Of a DNA stretch of 35,236 nucleotides, positions 23,597 through 33,400 are shown one piece after another; the first letter of the stretch is position 1; every line of letters begins with the position of its first letter. Where the stretch lies: positions 1-35,236 of the forward strand of contig JACPRI010000319.1 in assembly GCA_016190065.1 (NCBI GenBank), given 5' to 3'. Both the position numbers and the translations under genes were made by a program. The notes under the pieces were generated by a model that did no database searches, had not been told where the DNA came from, and worked only from the letters and a program-made list of their open reading frames with translations. The stretch comes from Verrucomicrobiota bacterium (lineage in GTDB: Bacteria > Verrucomicrobiota > Verrucomicrobiia > Limisphaerales > SIBE01).

Positions 23597-24883
23597 TCAC
23601 GCTTTCCATACTTGGCTGGCTTTGACCTTGATTTCAACCATGACGTTGCGAGTATCGACGATGCAGTGCGCCCAGGCGGCGAGATCTTCGTAATTGACCG
23701 CGTCGTGTGCAGTCGCGATCAGCACGGCGTCGAAACTCGAAAGGGTCTCTCGGTTCCAGGCGATCGATCTGCTCCCTGCCCAATCGCTGTGCTCACGGCT
23801 CGGACGAATCAGGGGAACGTGCGGATCATAATACGCGACTTGCGCGCCACGTTTTTTCAGCAAGTCCATCAGATGATAGCTCGGCGATTCCCGATCATCG
23901 TCCACGTTCGGTTTGTAGGCCAGGCCAATGATCAACACCTTCGAGCCTTTCACCGGTTTGCGTTGTTCGTTGAGCGCTTCGGCCACGCGATTGACGACGT
24001 ATTCAGGCATGGCGGTGTTGATCTCGCCCGCAAGCTCAATAAAGCGCGTGTTCTGGCCGTATTCACGGGCTTTCCAGGTCAGGTAAAAAGGATCGATGGG
24101 AATGCAATGCCCGCCCAATCCCGGCCCCGGATAAAACGGCATGAAACCGAATGGCTTCGTTTTTGCCGCGTTGATAACCTCCCAAATATCGATGCCCATC
24201 CCGCTGTAAACCACCTTCAGTTCGTTGACCAGCGCGATGTTGACGCTGCGGAAAATGTTTTCCAGCAGCTTGGTTGCTTCCGCCGCGCGGCAAGAAGAGA
24301 CCGGGACGATCGTCTGGATCGCGCGTGAGTAAAGCGTTTTGGCCTTATCCAAACAACCGGGCGAATAGCCGCCGATGATCTTTGGAATCGACGCGACTCG
24401 GCTGTCCGGATTGCCTGGATCCTCGCGTTCGGGTGAGAAGGCGAGGTGAAAATCAACGCCCGCTTTCAGTCCTGAACCTCTTTCGAGCACTTCGCGCAAG
24501 TCTTCGTCGGTCGTGCCAGGATAAGTCGTTGATTCCAGGACCACCAGCGTGCCCTTTTTAAGGTGCGGGGCAACACTTTCCCCTGTCTTGAGGATAAAGG
24601 AAATGTCCGGCTCGCGGTTTTTGTTGAGCGGCGTCGGGACGCAAATGATGATCGCCTCGACGTCTTTGACGCGGCTGAAATCTGTGGAGGCGGAAAGTCG
24701 TTTTGCGGCGCGCTGTTCTTGGATCCCCGCAGTCTCAATGTGCTTGATGTAACTGCGGCCGGCGTTGATGGCATCGACTTTCGCCCGATCCACATCCAGG
24801 CCCAGAACGGTCACGCCCGAACGCGCGAATTGCAGCGACAGCGGCAGTCCGACGTAGCCCAGACCAATAATGGCAATGTGCAT
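23597..24883 (-). CDS. wbpO: UDP-N-acetyl-hexosamine 6-dehydrogenase (WbpO/TviB/WbpA-like)
   Basis: This is a 428-residue NAD-dependent nucleotide-sugar dehydrogenase. Its Rossmann start is MHIAIIGLGYVGLPLSLQFA. Further marks are VPTPLNKNREPD, VVLESTTYPGTTDEDLREVL, FSPEREDPGN and the catalytic Cys260 in GPGLGGHCIPIDPFYLTWKA, with the carboxy-terminal domain at LIIGLAYKPNVDDDRESPS. The wording of the Cys segment is that of UDP-GlcNAc/UDP-GalNAc rather than UDP-glucose dehydrogenases. With the WbpP-type epimerase 26 bases upstream, oxidation of UDP-GalNAc to UDP-GalNAcA is likely, as in the Vi-antigen and Pseudomonas O6 pathways; UDP-GlcNAc is the alternative substrate. The start at 24883 precedes the NAD-binding motif directly. 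Confidence 0.92.
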   Translation of the reverse strand: MHIAIIGLGYVGLPLSLQFARSGVTVLGLDVDRAKVDAINAGRSYIKHIETAGIQEQRAAKRLSASTDFSRVKDVEAIIICVPTPLNKNREPDISFILKTGESVAPHLKKGTLVVLESTTYPGTTDEDLREVLERGSGLKAGVDFHLAFSPEREDPGNPDSRVASIPKIIGGYSPGCLDKAKTLYSRAIQTIVPVSSCRAAEATKLLENIFRSVNIALVNELKVVYSGMGIDIWEVINAAKTKPFGFMPFYPGPGLGGHCIPIDPFYLTWKAREYGQNTRFIELAGEINTAMPEYVVNRVAEALNEQRKPVKGSKVLIIGLAYKPNVDDDRESPSYHLMDLLKKRGAQVAYYDPHVPLIRPSREHSDWAGSRSIAWNRETLSSFDAVLIATAHDAVNYEDLAAWAHCIVDTRNVMVEIKVKASQVWKA

Positions 24884-24909
24884 GTTAATGGGGCAGGCAA
24901 CTGCCGGCG

Positions 24910-25959
24910 CTACTTTCGAAGCGCGCTCAGAGCGCTTGCGCTCCGCTTGAACCAATCCAACGATTCGTCCAGGCCTTGCTCAAAGCTGTGCGTCGGCTCG
25001 TAACCGAGAAGGCGTCTGGCTTTGCCGATGTCCGCTTGCGAATGGCGGACATCGCCGGGTCGAAAATCGGCATAGACAGGTGCGCAGTCTTTCAGGTGTG
25101 AAAACGAAGGAAGCAACCGCTCCCGCAATAATCCAAACAATTGGTTCAAGCTGGTGCGAGCGTTTAAGGCCACGTTGTACACCTGCCCGATAGCCTCGGC
25201 ATTTGTCGTCGTGGCCGCGAGCAGATTGGCCTGGACGGTGTTCTCCACAAAACAAAAATCCCGGCTGGTTTCGCCGTCCCCGTTGATCTGCACGGGCTGG
25301 TTGCTCATCATCGCGGCGATCCAGCGAGGGATCACGGCCGCATACGCGCCATCGGGATCCTGCCTTGGCCCATACACGTTGAAATATCGAAGTCCAATGG
25401 ATTCCACGCCATAGCACCGTTGGAAGACTTCCGCGTAAACTTCATTGAAGTATTTCGTGGCGGCGTATGGTGAGAGTGGGCGGCCGATGCTTTCTTCGAC
25501 TTTCGGCAGAGCGGGGTGATCACCGTAGGTGGCGCTGCTCGCGGCATAGACAAATCTCCTTACCCGCTGGTCCCTTGAGGCCACGAGCATATTGAGAAAG
25601 CCGGTGACATTGATTTCGTGGGTAGCAATCGGATCAGAGATTGACCTCGGCACTGATCCCAGAGCCGCCTGGTGCAATACGAAATCAACTCCAGCGCAAG
25701 CCGTCTGGCACGTGTTCAAATCGCGAATGTCACCCTCGAGAAACGAGAACCTCGCCCATTGTTTCGGCTTCACCAGGCGGCTGGTTTCCTCGAGATTCTG
25801 TTGCTTGCCGGTGGCGAAATTGTCGAGACCCACGACTCGCTGATCGAGCAGAAGCAATCGTTCTAGCAGATTAGATCCGATAAAGCCTGCGACGCCTGTG
25901 ATCAGCCAGCTCTTCGGCGAAATCTGGAGCTGAGATTTGGCTTGTTCGTAAGCGGTCAT
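24910..25959 (-). CDS. wbpP: UDP-N-acetylglucosamine 4-epimerase (WbpP/TviC-like)
   Basis: This is a 349-residue extended short-chain dehydrogenase that interconverts UDP-GlcNAc and UDP-GalNAc. It has the NAD motif [19 protein letters not shown], then [47 protein letters not shown] and the catalytic YxxxK in [12 protein letters not shown]. The substrate region is [20 protein letters not shown] with [20 protein letters not shown]. These strings agree closely with Pseudomonas WbpP as remembered, so the assignment is firm at family level. ATG 25959 is chosen for GGTGAG five bases upstream; an in-frame GTG lies two codons earlier. It sits in the exosortase operon directly before the dehydrogenase. 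Confidence 0.94.
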   Translation of the reverse strand: MTAYEQAKSQLQISPKSWLITGVAGFIGSNLLERLLLLDQRVVGLDNFATGKQQNLEETSRLVKPKQWARFSFLEGDIRDLNTCQTACAGVDFVLHQAALGSVPRSISDPIATHEINVTGFLNMLVASRDQRVRRFVYAASSATYGDHPALPKVEESIGRPLSPYAATKYFNEVYAEVFQRCYGVESIGLRYFNVYGPRQDPDGAYAAVIPRWIAAMMSNQPVQINGDGETSRDFCFVENTVQANLLAATTTNAEAIGQVYNVALNARTSLNQLFGLLRERLLPSFSHLKDCAPVYADFRPGDVRHSQADIGKARRLLGYEPTHSFEQGLDESLDWFKRSASALSALRK

Positions 25960-26090
25960 GGGCACTCACCGGACATCAGAGCCATCCAACTTGGCGGCTG
26001 ATTGAAGTCGGGCTCTCCCTGCACGGCGCGGTTGCTTTGTGTGTCCGCTCGCGGCGAAACGGAATACCTGAAACATGGATTCAAGCGGCT

Positions 26091-26690
26091 CTACGCCGTC
26101 ATCGCCACCGGCTCGCGAGCCACAAAGGCCAATGGCAGCCGCGTCATGAACGCCAGAAACAACGGCAGGAAAATCAGGCCAAAAGCTACCACCAACCGCA
26201 AATTGAAATCCAAAAGACCTCCCGCCATGCCTAGCGCGACTCCCATGATCGGGAGTTGGTAGGCCGGATTCTTGCCACCGATCGCAAAGAGCCATCCAGT
26301 GAAGATGGCGAATCCACCCGCAGCGTAACCGGCCAGAACCAGCGTGAACCCGCAGAGATAAAAAACTGGCGCAACTAACCGGGGGCCTTGGCCGAAGCGA
26401 ACGGTTTGGAAAAGCAAAACGACAACCAGAATGGTGGCCTCCAACATGAGTGCCTCCGTCCCAGCCCCTTTTACGCCCGGATCCGTCTGCACGGCATATT
26501 CCGTGAGCAGATAAACTCCGGCCCCCGCCCGCAAAAGATCAACCCAGTTTTGCCAAATGCAGAGGAGCGACGACACACTCGCGGTCACGTTCCTGCGAGA
26601 CCTGAGAAATTTTCGCAGAGACGCCGAGAGAGGCAATGGTGGCAGAAGCAAAATAAGCGTCAGCACCAGCCAAATCCATTGGACATGCAT
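26091..26690 (-). CDS. membrane protein of unknown function in exosortase operon
   Basis: The product is 199 residues with about five membrane segments: WIWLVLTLILLLPPLPL at the start, a VYLLTEYAV region, ATILVVVLLFQTVRFG, FYLCGFTLVLAGYAAGGFA and a closing LRLVVAFGLIFLPLFLAF. No family is recognised. Its ATG overlaps the stop of the upstream GbsR-type regulator in a TAATG arrangement, so translation is coupled and the two are functionally tied. A role in polysaccharide export, or as a membrane partner of the regulator, is an inference from operon position. Confidence 0.82.
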   Translation of the reverse strand: MHVQWIWLVLTLILLLPPLPLSASLRKFLRSRRNVTASVSSLLCIWQNWVDLLRAGAGVYLLTEYAVQTDPGVKGAGTEALMLEATILVVVLLFQTVRFGQGPRLVAPVFYLCGFTLVLAGYAAGGFAIFTGWLFAIGGKNPAYQLPIMGVALGMAGGLLDFNLRLVVAFGLIFLPLFLAFMTRLPLAFVAREPVAMTA

Positions 26691-27202
26691 TAGAAGAGTT
26701 TTTCTGCCAAAGGGATCAACGCTTGCAGCTTCCGGTGGATTCGGGCAAAGCTCTTCAATCTCTCCGAGCAAACTTTGTATTCCTCCCGGCTTAAGCCGCC
26801 GTCCGCGAACTCCTCATCCAGCGAAGCGGACATGTGCTCGATCCTCTTCTGAGAGGAAAGCAGCCTTGGCTTGACGAAACCGGAATATCCCGCCCGGATC
26901 AAATTCCCAAGATCCGGCTCGACTTCGAAATGGTCCCGCCGCTCGCCCTGGACCCAAACCAAGCGGATGGCCCTCCAGGCCAACAATTGGCGCGTCCCCG
27001 TGCTGGCGCTTCCTTTGCTGATGCCGAGCAGTTCGGCGATTTCTTCCTGCGACAGTGGCTTGGGCGAAAGGTAGAGGAGGCCATAAATCTGGCCCGTGGA
27101 GCGAGGCACTCCGAGAAGCTGGCAGACACGTCCGCTGGCTTCGATCATATCAAGGCGAGTCTTGGAGAGCGCCTGGGGCGCCTTCTCTGCCGGCGCAATC
27201 AT
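26690..27202 (-). CDS. GbsR/MarR-family transcriptional regulator
   Basis: This is 170 residues. Its winged-helix region is VPRSTGQIYGLLYLSPKPLS, then QEEIAELLGISKGSASTGTR with QLLAWRAIRLVWVQGERRD as wing, followed by a long helical tail for dimerisation. This is the GbsR type of MarR regulator. The ATG at 27202 is fixed by AAAGGAGG five bases upstream; a frame to 27268 is unlikely. It is the first gene of the operon leading to the exosortase and probably regulates that operon. A 20-base palindrome 128 bases upstream is the best operator candidate. Comparable regulators often head exopolysaccharide or exosortase loci, as recalled. Confidence 0.88.
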   Translation of the reverse strand: MIAPAEKAPQALSKTRLDMIEASGRVCQLLGVPRSTGQIYGLLYLSPKPLSQEEIAELLGISKGSASTGTRQLLAWRAIRLVWVQGERRDHFEVEPDLGNLIRAGYSGFVKPRLLSSQKRIEHMSASLDEEFADGGLSREEYKVCSERLKSFARIHRKLQALIPLAEKLF

Positions 27203-27329
27203 CGGGTCCTCCTTTCCCGACACGAACGCTTCGCGGGATTTCACGCGACGGGAAGACGTGGTGGACACTTCGTGCCGGTCAATTCGCCAGGCGCTCGAGC
27301 GCGGGCGAATCGCTTAAGGCGACGCGAAG

Positions 27330-27349
27330 CGTTCAATTTGAATTGAACG
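27330..27349. promoter_or_regulatory. 20-bp palindrome, candidate GbsR/MarR operator
   Basis: CGTTCAATTTGAATTGAACG has perfect 9-bp arms around a TG centre. It lies in the region between the divergent GbsR-type and LysR genes. Its AT-rich two-fold symmetry is of the kind bound by MarR-fold dimers. Confidence 0.65.
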
Positions 27350-27373
27350 AAATATACGCACTGAATCAAAAAT

Positions 27374-27387
27374 CAAGGAAATCCTTG
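27374..27387. promoter_or_regulatory. palindrome upstream of lysR-type gene, candidate autoregulatory site
   Basis: CAAGGAAATCCTTG has perfect 6-bp arms around AA. It ends 42 bases before the LysR start, a usual place for LysR autoregulation. Confidence 0.5.
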
Positions 27388-27429
27388 GTTCGATTGACTT
27401 AATTTGGGATTCGGCCTTCAATCTCCGCG

Positions 27430-28305
27430 ATGCAAATCGAGAGTCTGAAAGTGTTTTGCGACCTGGCGGAAACCGAAAGCTTCACCAAGGCGGCCCATAT
27501 CAATGAGATCACGCAATCCGCCGTCAGCCAGCAAATCGGCTCGCTGGAGAGACAGTTCAAGTCCTTGCTCATCGAGCGCAGCAAAAAGAAATTCCGCCTG
27601 ACGCGCGAAGGCCAGGTGCTTTACGAATTCAGCAAGCAGATTATCCAGACCTACGACTCCCTGCACAGCAAACTTCAGGAAATCAAGGACATCATTTCCG
27701 GGACCATTCGCGTAGCGACCATTTACAGCATCGGCCTGCACGACTTGCCGCCCTATATCAAAAAATTTCTGAAGAGCTATCCGACGGTCAACGTCCACGT
27801 CGAGTACCGCCGGTCGAATCAAGTGTACGAGGACGTGCTCGGGAACGTGGTGGATATCGGCCTGGTGGCGTATCCGTCGAAAGACAACAAACTCGAAGTC
27901 CTGCCGTTGCGGCGGGATAAGCTGGTCATGATTTGCCACCCCCAGCATTCGATGGCGAAGCAAAAATCGGTGCGCCTGCCGGATTTGTCCGGGCAGAAAT
28001 TCATCGGCTTCGAGCCCGATATTCCGACGCGCAAAGCCATCGACAAGATTCTCAAAGACAGCAACGTGGCCGTGCAGCACGTGATGGAGTTCGACAACAT
28101 CGAGACCGTCAAACGCGCCGTCGAGATCGACGCGGGAATCTCGATCGTGCCCCAAAGCACTATCCTGCAGGAGATCAACAAACAGACCCTGGCTCAGGCA
28201 GAGTTTCAGGACGGCGAGTTTTATCGGCCCCTCGCGGCGATCTACAAGAAAAACAAAGTGCTGTCCCCGGCGATGAGGCAATTCCTGGCGATTCTGAAGA
28301 ACTAA
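27430..28305 (+). CDS. LysR-family transcriptional regulator
   Basis: This is 291 residues, the normal LysR length. The amino-terminal helix-turn-helix is MQIESLKVFCDLAETESFTK with AAHINEITQSAVSQQIGSLE and LLIERSKKKFRLTREGQVLY. A linker helix and a two-lobed effector domain follow, starting at GTIRVATIYSIGLHDLPPYI. EFDNIETVKRAVEIDAGISI with VPQSTI is the usual conserved core of the second lobe. The effector is unknown; CysB/CbbR-like wording is seen, but no specific subfamily can be assigned. The gene is divergent from the exosortase operon and may share control of it. It ends one base before the stop of the convergent cyclase gene. Confidence 0.93.
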   Translation: MQIESLKVFCDLAETESFTKAAHINEITQSAVSQQIGSLERQFKSLLIERSKKKFRLTREGQVLYEFSKQIIQTYDSLHSKLQEIKDIISGTIRVATIYSIGLHDLPPYIKKFLKSYPTVNVHVEYRRSNQVYEDVLGNVVDIGLVAYPSKDNKLEVLPLRRDKLVMICHPQHSMAKQKSVRLPDLSGQKFIGFEPDIPTRKAIDKILKDSNVAVQHVMEFDNIETVKRAVEIDAGISIVPQSTILQEINKQTLAQAEFQDGEFYRPLAAIYKKNKVLSPAMRQFLAILKN

Positions 28306-28306
28306 C

Positions 28307-30421
28307 CTACTTCTCCTTCAGTTCGACGACGCCGGTCCAGTCGCCGTCCGGAGGATGCAAGCGGAGTTCCACGATGTGCTTGAGGAAAAACTGGGACGGC
28401 CCGTCGCTGGATTGGAGCTTGAGCACGCAATGAAAGCCGGCTTCCGCCGCGTCGAAATCCTTCTTTTCAAACTCGCGCAACGCCTGCTCGTAGGCCTCGC
28501 GCCAGGTCTTGGATACTTCCGCCTGGTCCGGCGCACTCAGAAGCTCATGGACCTCGACCTCCTTCTCGAAGCCTTTGAGTTGAAATCGGCCGCATTTCCG
28601 GGTCACAAATTTGTCCTGCACGCCTGAATACAGGTCCGAAGTGATCAGCAGATCGGTGCCCAGGTATTTGTTCAAGCCTTCCATGCGCGAGGCGAGGTTG
28701 ATGTTCTCTCCCAGCGCCGTGTAATCGACGCGGTTCGAGCTTCCGAAATTCCCGACGTTGGCGACGCCGCAATGCAGGCCGATGCGGGTGCGAACTGATT
28801 TTCCCGACTTCCCAAACGTGAACTTGGACGCGGAATCCCTCAGAAGCAGCGCGCCGCGACAGGCCAGCTCCTGATGGGCCGGCTGAGGCTCGGGCGCGTT
28901 CCAGATGGCGAAGATTGCGTCCCCGATGAACTTGACCACAGTGCCTTGCGCCGGATGAATGCATTGGTTGACGGAGATTTCGAAATAGCTGTTCATCAAG
29001 TCGGCCAGTTGATCGGAATCCATCCCTTCGGACATGGACGTGAAATTGGCAATGTCGCTGAACAGGATGCTCAACTGCTGCTTTTCGGCGCCCGGCTTCA
29101 AGATGGCGGGATTCTTTTTGAGCTTCTTGACCTGTTGCGGCGAAACATACATCGAAAGCGACTGTTCCATGAGCCGGCCCTGGACGTACAGGCTGATGGA
29201 GTTGAAAACGATGGACCAAAGGGTCGCCACAGGAATTTGGACGCCAGCGATAATAAACCACGAAAACCAAGTGAGCTGATGCGAAAAATAGTAATAAGCG
29301 ATAAAGAAGACCACTGTCATGCTCGCCACCGCCATCAGCGCGGCAGGAACAGGCCGGAACTTGGGCAAAGCAAACCCGAAGACCAACCCGGAAAACAATA
29401 CCACCCAGAGGTCGGTCAAGTACGGCACGCGCGTCAGCCAATCCCCACGCATGAGATTGAGCGTGACCGTGGCCTGAATCTCAACTCCGGGCATGTAGAA
29501 CTTCTGGCCAATGACGCCTTCGGTCCAGATCGCGTAAGGCGAACGGTATTCGTCCTTCCGTTCCCCGGAGAAAGCGGTGATCATTCCGGCGCCGACGAAA
29601 ACAATCTTGTCACGGAAGGTTCCCGATTTCACGCGTTCCTCAGCGTTCGTCGTGATCGCCTTCCAGAAGCTCACTCTCGGCAAGGTCAAGGGCGGGCCGT
29701 AGTAATTCACCCAGCGCTGCCTGAACTTGAGTTCAGGACGCTTGGTCGCTTCTGCGCCCAGAAACTCGGCGGCGGACCAACTCAGGCTTGAGATGAGCTC
29801 ATCCGGCGCTCCCGGAAAGTGCTGCCGAACATACAAGTCTGGGCTTGGGAGAGTCTCGGACGTGCCAACCCCAGCGGCATTCTCCAAAAGGATCTCTTGC
29901 GGCAGAATCGTCGTGCTCCCGCTGGCCGTGACGGCGCCGGCTTTTCGATCCTCCCCCTCACGAACCCAGTCCGCGGCCAGAATCACTTTGCCGTTCTCCT
30001 TTATTGCCCTGGCGAGATCCAGGTCTTCAAGTGTATTGGTGAAGTGATCCGCGAAGACAATATCGAAGACGACTGCCTTTGCCCCTTCTTCCCTCATCCG
30101 ATCCACGAGTCGAGCATGCAACGAACGACTCCAGGCTTTGTCAAACGGCTGTCGTAACTCTTCGTGTGATTTCTCATCCATGTAAACGACGACTGCATCG
30201 TTTGGAATTGTCACGGGCCTCGGGCCGAACAGGAGGTCATAACTCATCTGCTGGAGGCGCCGGCCAAGCCGGTCGCCAAACCCTCCCAGTCTTCCCAGGC
30301 CGATCTTGTCCAACCGGAAAACAGCCCCAATGTCCAGCATCAGCAGCGCGCCGAGCCCCACGCCAAGAGCGACACCCACGCCCCAGCCTTTAGGTGATGC
30401 GAAGAGTTTTTTGAAGTTCAC
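28307..30421 (-). CDS. CHASE2-domain class III adenylate/guanylate cyclase
   Basis: This is 704 residues with a GTG start. It has an amino-terminal membrane helix, then an extracytoplasmic CHASE2 sensor of about 290 residues (ISSLSW, ELKFRQRWVNYYGP, DKIVFVGA). Three membrane helices follow at about 335-425 and a cytoplasmic class III cyclase domain at about 445-630. Metal-binding Asp456 (ILFSDIANFTSM) and Asp501 (VVKFIGDAIFAIWNAP) are present, as is DYTALGENINLASRMEGLNK with the transition-state Asn and Arg, so it should be active. The last 70 residues are polar and helical. Its start overlaps the stop of the FecR-barrel gene by one base (TAGTG), so the two are translated together. Output is cAMP or cGMP; no receptor protein is in view. 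Confidence 0.93.
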   Translation of the reverse strand: MNFKKLFASPKGWGVGVALGVGLGALLMLDIGAVFRLDKIGLGRLGGFGDRLGRRLQQMSYDLLFGPRPVTIPNDAVVVYMDEKSHEELRQPFDKAWSRSLHARLVDRMREEGAKAVVFDIVFADHFTNTLEDLDLARAIKENGKVILAADWVREGEDRKAGAVTASGSTTILPQEILLENAAGVGTSETLPSPDLYVRQHFPGAPDELISSLSWSAAEFLGAEATKRPELKFRQRWVNYYGPPLTLPRVSFWKAITTNAEERVKSGTFRDKIVFVGAGMITAFSGERKDEYRSPYAIWTEGVIGQKFYMPGVEIQATVTLNLMRGDWLTRVPYLTDLWVVLFSGLVFGFALPKFRPVPAALMAVASMTVVFFIAYYYFSHQLTWFSWFIIAGVQIPVATLWSIVFNSISLYVQGRLMEQSLSMYVSPQQVKKLKKNPAILKPGAEKQQLSILFSDIANFTSMSEGMDSDQLADLMNSYFEISVNQCIHPAQGTVVKFIGDAIFAIWNAPEPQPAHQELACRGALLLRDSASKFTFGKSGKSVRTRIGLHCGVANVGNFGSSNRVDYTALGENINLASRMEGLNKYLGTDLLITSDLYSGVQDKFVTRKCGRFQLKGFEKEVEVHELLSAPDQAEVSKTWREAYEQALREFEKKDFDAAEAGFHCVLKLQSSDGPSQFFLKHIVELRLHPPDGDWTGVVELKEK

Positions 30422-33400
30422 TAAAAGTTAAACCTCAGCCGCGCCGTGAAGGTCCGCTCGTGCGCCAGCTCCGTGTGCAGGTTCAACGGATTGAGTTTGT
30501 ACTCCTGATCGGTCAGGTTCAGCAAGCCGACGCGGACTTCCGCGAGCCGCCTGGGAAATCGATAGCCGACGAAAAAGTTCAGGTGCCAGAAATCGTCCCC
30601 GGGAATGTCCGCCGCGTACCCCTGATTGCTTTGCTTGGACCAAAGCCCTTCGACAGCGCTGAAGAATCCGCACGGGATATTGTAAATCGCAGCCAGACTC
30701 AGCTCATGGAGCACCGCGGAGAGATCTTGATCCAAAATCAGATTGGCCGGCGAGGTGGCCACTCCGCCCGGAATGGCCGTAAAACGATCGAGCAAATCGG
30801 CATGGCTCAGCCGATACGTCGCACCCACGGACCATTCCTTGCCGAGGAGTTGATTGATCGTAAACAGGAGAGATTTTTCCCGGAAGTCCAACTGTTCCGG
30901 CGTGCGGGACGCGGCGGGTTGCTGCAGGAAAAACGCGTCATAGACGCCGAAGCTCCGCTCCGCTTCTGAATTCAGAATCTGGCCTTCGACTCCCACGTAA
31001 GTGCCAGTTGGAAATCGTTGGTCCGCACCGGCGCCCCAAAGCTCGAATTCGGAGCCCGCCACCAGCCCGCGCACCGATTCCGGAATCAGGCTGCGGTACG
31101 CCTGAGCGAATCCGGCAATCTGAACCGGCTCGATCCGAACGCTCGTGTCGAAGAACGAACCGCCCAAGGACCGCGAATAATACGCCCGTAGGTTCGTGTC
31201 TGGCGTTGGTGACCAAAGCAAGCCGACTTTCGGGGATACTTTTTCCTGTTCCGCCTCCAGATCGGTAATGGGCGCGATATCGATGTTGGCCGGGTAATGG
31301 AGCTTGTCATAGGTGACTCCGGCGGTCAGCCGCAATGGCTCAAGAATTTGCCATTGATGATATCCATAAAAGCTCAAGCGCTGCAGATCCGTTTCCACGT
31401 CCATCTGGGTGGGCCGCCCCTCGAGTGCCGAATCCGTTTCAGACCACGCAAGCTGATACCGTCCGCCCACGACCAGAGTATGCTTGGGTTGCTGCCAGAT
31501 CTGTTGCAGTTCCGCGGAATACCCTTCCAGTTCACTCCTGAACTGCAAGCCGGCGTTCCGCTGGCTCACGCGCGTGACCTGGCCGGCGCCATTCTTGTCC
31601 AGGAAGCGGACGGGATTTACGGGATCGGTCCGAGTGAATGTGTCATCCAGCCGGCCCGCCAAAAAAAGCGTGTGCACGCCGGGCGCCCATTCATGATGGT
31701 AGCCGGCGAAAATGTTCGGTTCCTGCTTTTCCGTGATGCGCTGTGTGGCGCTGGCCTCGCTCTGATCATAATACTGCGCGACGTCGCCAGCCTTGAAGTC
31801 ATAATAGACGGTCTGGAAGAAGACCGTATCCTTGGGCGTGAGTTGTTGCTTGAAGGACGCCCACCACGTCAGTCCTTCCAGATCTTGATTGGGCCGCTCG
31901 CCGTTTTCAGAACGGTAGTGCACGTCAAACGAATAGCTGCTGTTCCCGAACGTGCCAAATTGCGATCCCGTTTGCAGCCAGTCTCCCCGGCTCAAATACT
32001 CCGTGCTCGAACTGACCCCAAAGCGGTCGCGCTCGAACAGCTTCGAGTATTCCTGTTGCGAAACGCTTTGGGAAAGCGTCCCTGCCCCCACCGGCGCGAG
32101 GAGATTCGCCAGGAGGAATTCGGACAGCCACGGCGTCTCGTAACGCAGGGTGACCTGCTTCGGATCGCGAAGTTCGTTGTAGCTGTTCGCCAGGAACAAA
32201 TGCGCCGAATAATTCCCGTAGTCATAGTTCGCGGCGCGCGAGGCCTCGCGGATGCTGAGCTGGTTCATCCCGTTGTCGCGGTAAATCGCAGCCAGGTTGG
32301 CGCTGCGAACCGCGCGGTCTTGGTCGAGCAAAAGCCGTGAGCGAAAAACGCTGCGATTGTCGTTCAGTTCTTTGGATTTCTCCAAATCGCGCACGCCTTC
32401 GTTGATCTGGTTGTGCTCCTGAGCCAAAAGGGCGGAGTAGAGAAACGCCGTTGGGTCGTTCGGGTCGTAGCGCTTGGCCAGATCAATTTCCTCGCGAGCG
32501 CGGCGCAAGTCCCCTTCGTTGCTGTACGCTTTGGACAGATAACTGCGCAAGACCGCCCGGTGCGGTTCCAGCGTCGCCGCAACCTGGAGATCCTGGCGGC
32601 CGGAAACACGGTCACCGCCTCGAATCTTGCAGAGGCCGCGCCCGAGCCACGCATTGCCCAACCCGCCGTCGATGGCGATGGCCTGATCGAAATAAGGCAG
32701 CGCTTCCTTGACCCGATTTTGCGCGGCGAGCAGGAAGCCTTTCAGGGAAAGCGCCTGGGCGTTGCGCGGTGAAAGCTCCAGGCTTTTCTCCACCGATTGC
32801 AAGGCTTCGGCCGTGCGTCCGAAACTGAATTCCATCTCGGCCAAACGCGCACGTGCAAAGCCGAATTCCGGCGCTTTCTCCACAGCCTTCCGGGCCGCCG
32901 TGCGCGCCTCTTCCAGCATCGACCGCGACTGCTGGTAGTACGATTCAGCCATCCACTCGGTCGCGGTTGCAGGCGGATGGGCGCGCTTCCAGGTTTGGAA
33001 TTTGACGGCCGCGATCAACTGCCGCAGCGCGTCCGCGAATCCGGTTGAACTCGCGTCGCCGGCGCCAATTTTGCCGAGCAGCGACTCTGCTTCTTTGACC
33101 TGCCCGACCGCCAGTTGCAGCGCCGCCGAATAAATCAGTTCTTTGGATGAGCTTGCCGTGCGGTTGGTCGGATAACTGGCCAGAGCTTGGAGCAGGTCGC
33201 CTTGTTGATAAGACTTGAGCGATTCGCTGAACGCGGATTTTTCCGCTTCACTCAAACCCAACTCCGAGACGTCGAGCACGCCGGGATAGTACAGGCCCCA
33301 TTGAATGATGTTCACCGCGTCGATCACCGCGGTCTTCCTGGGCGCCTGGCCCGGATCAACGATCCCTTGCTCGCCACTCGCCAGGCTGACTTGGCCGAGC

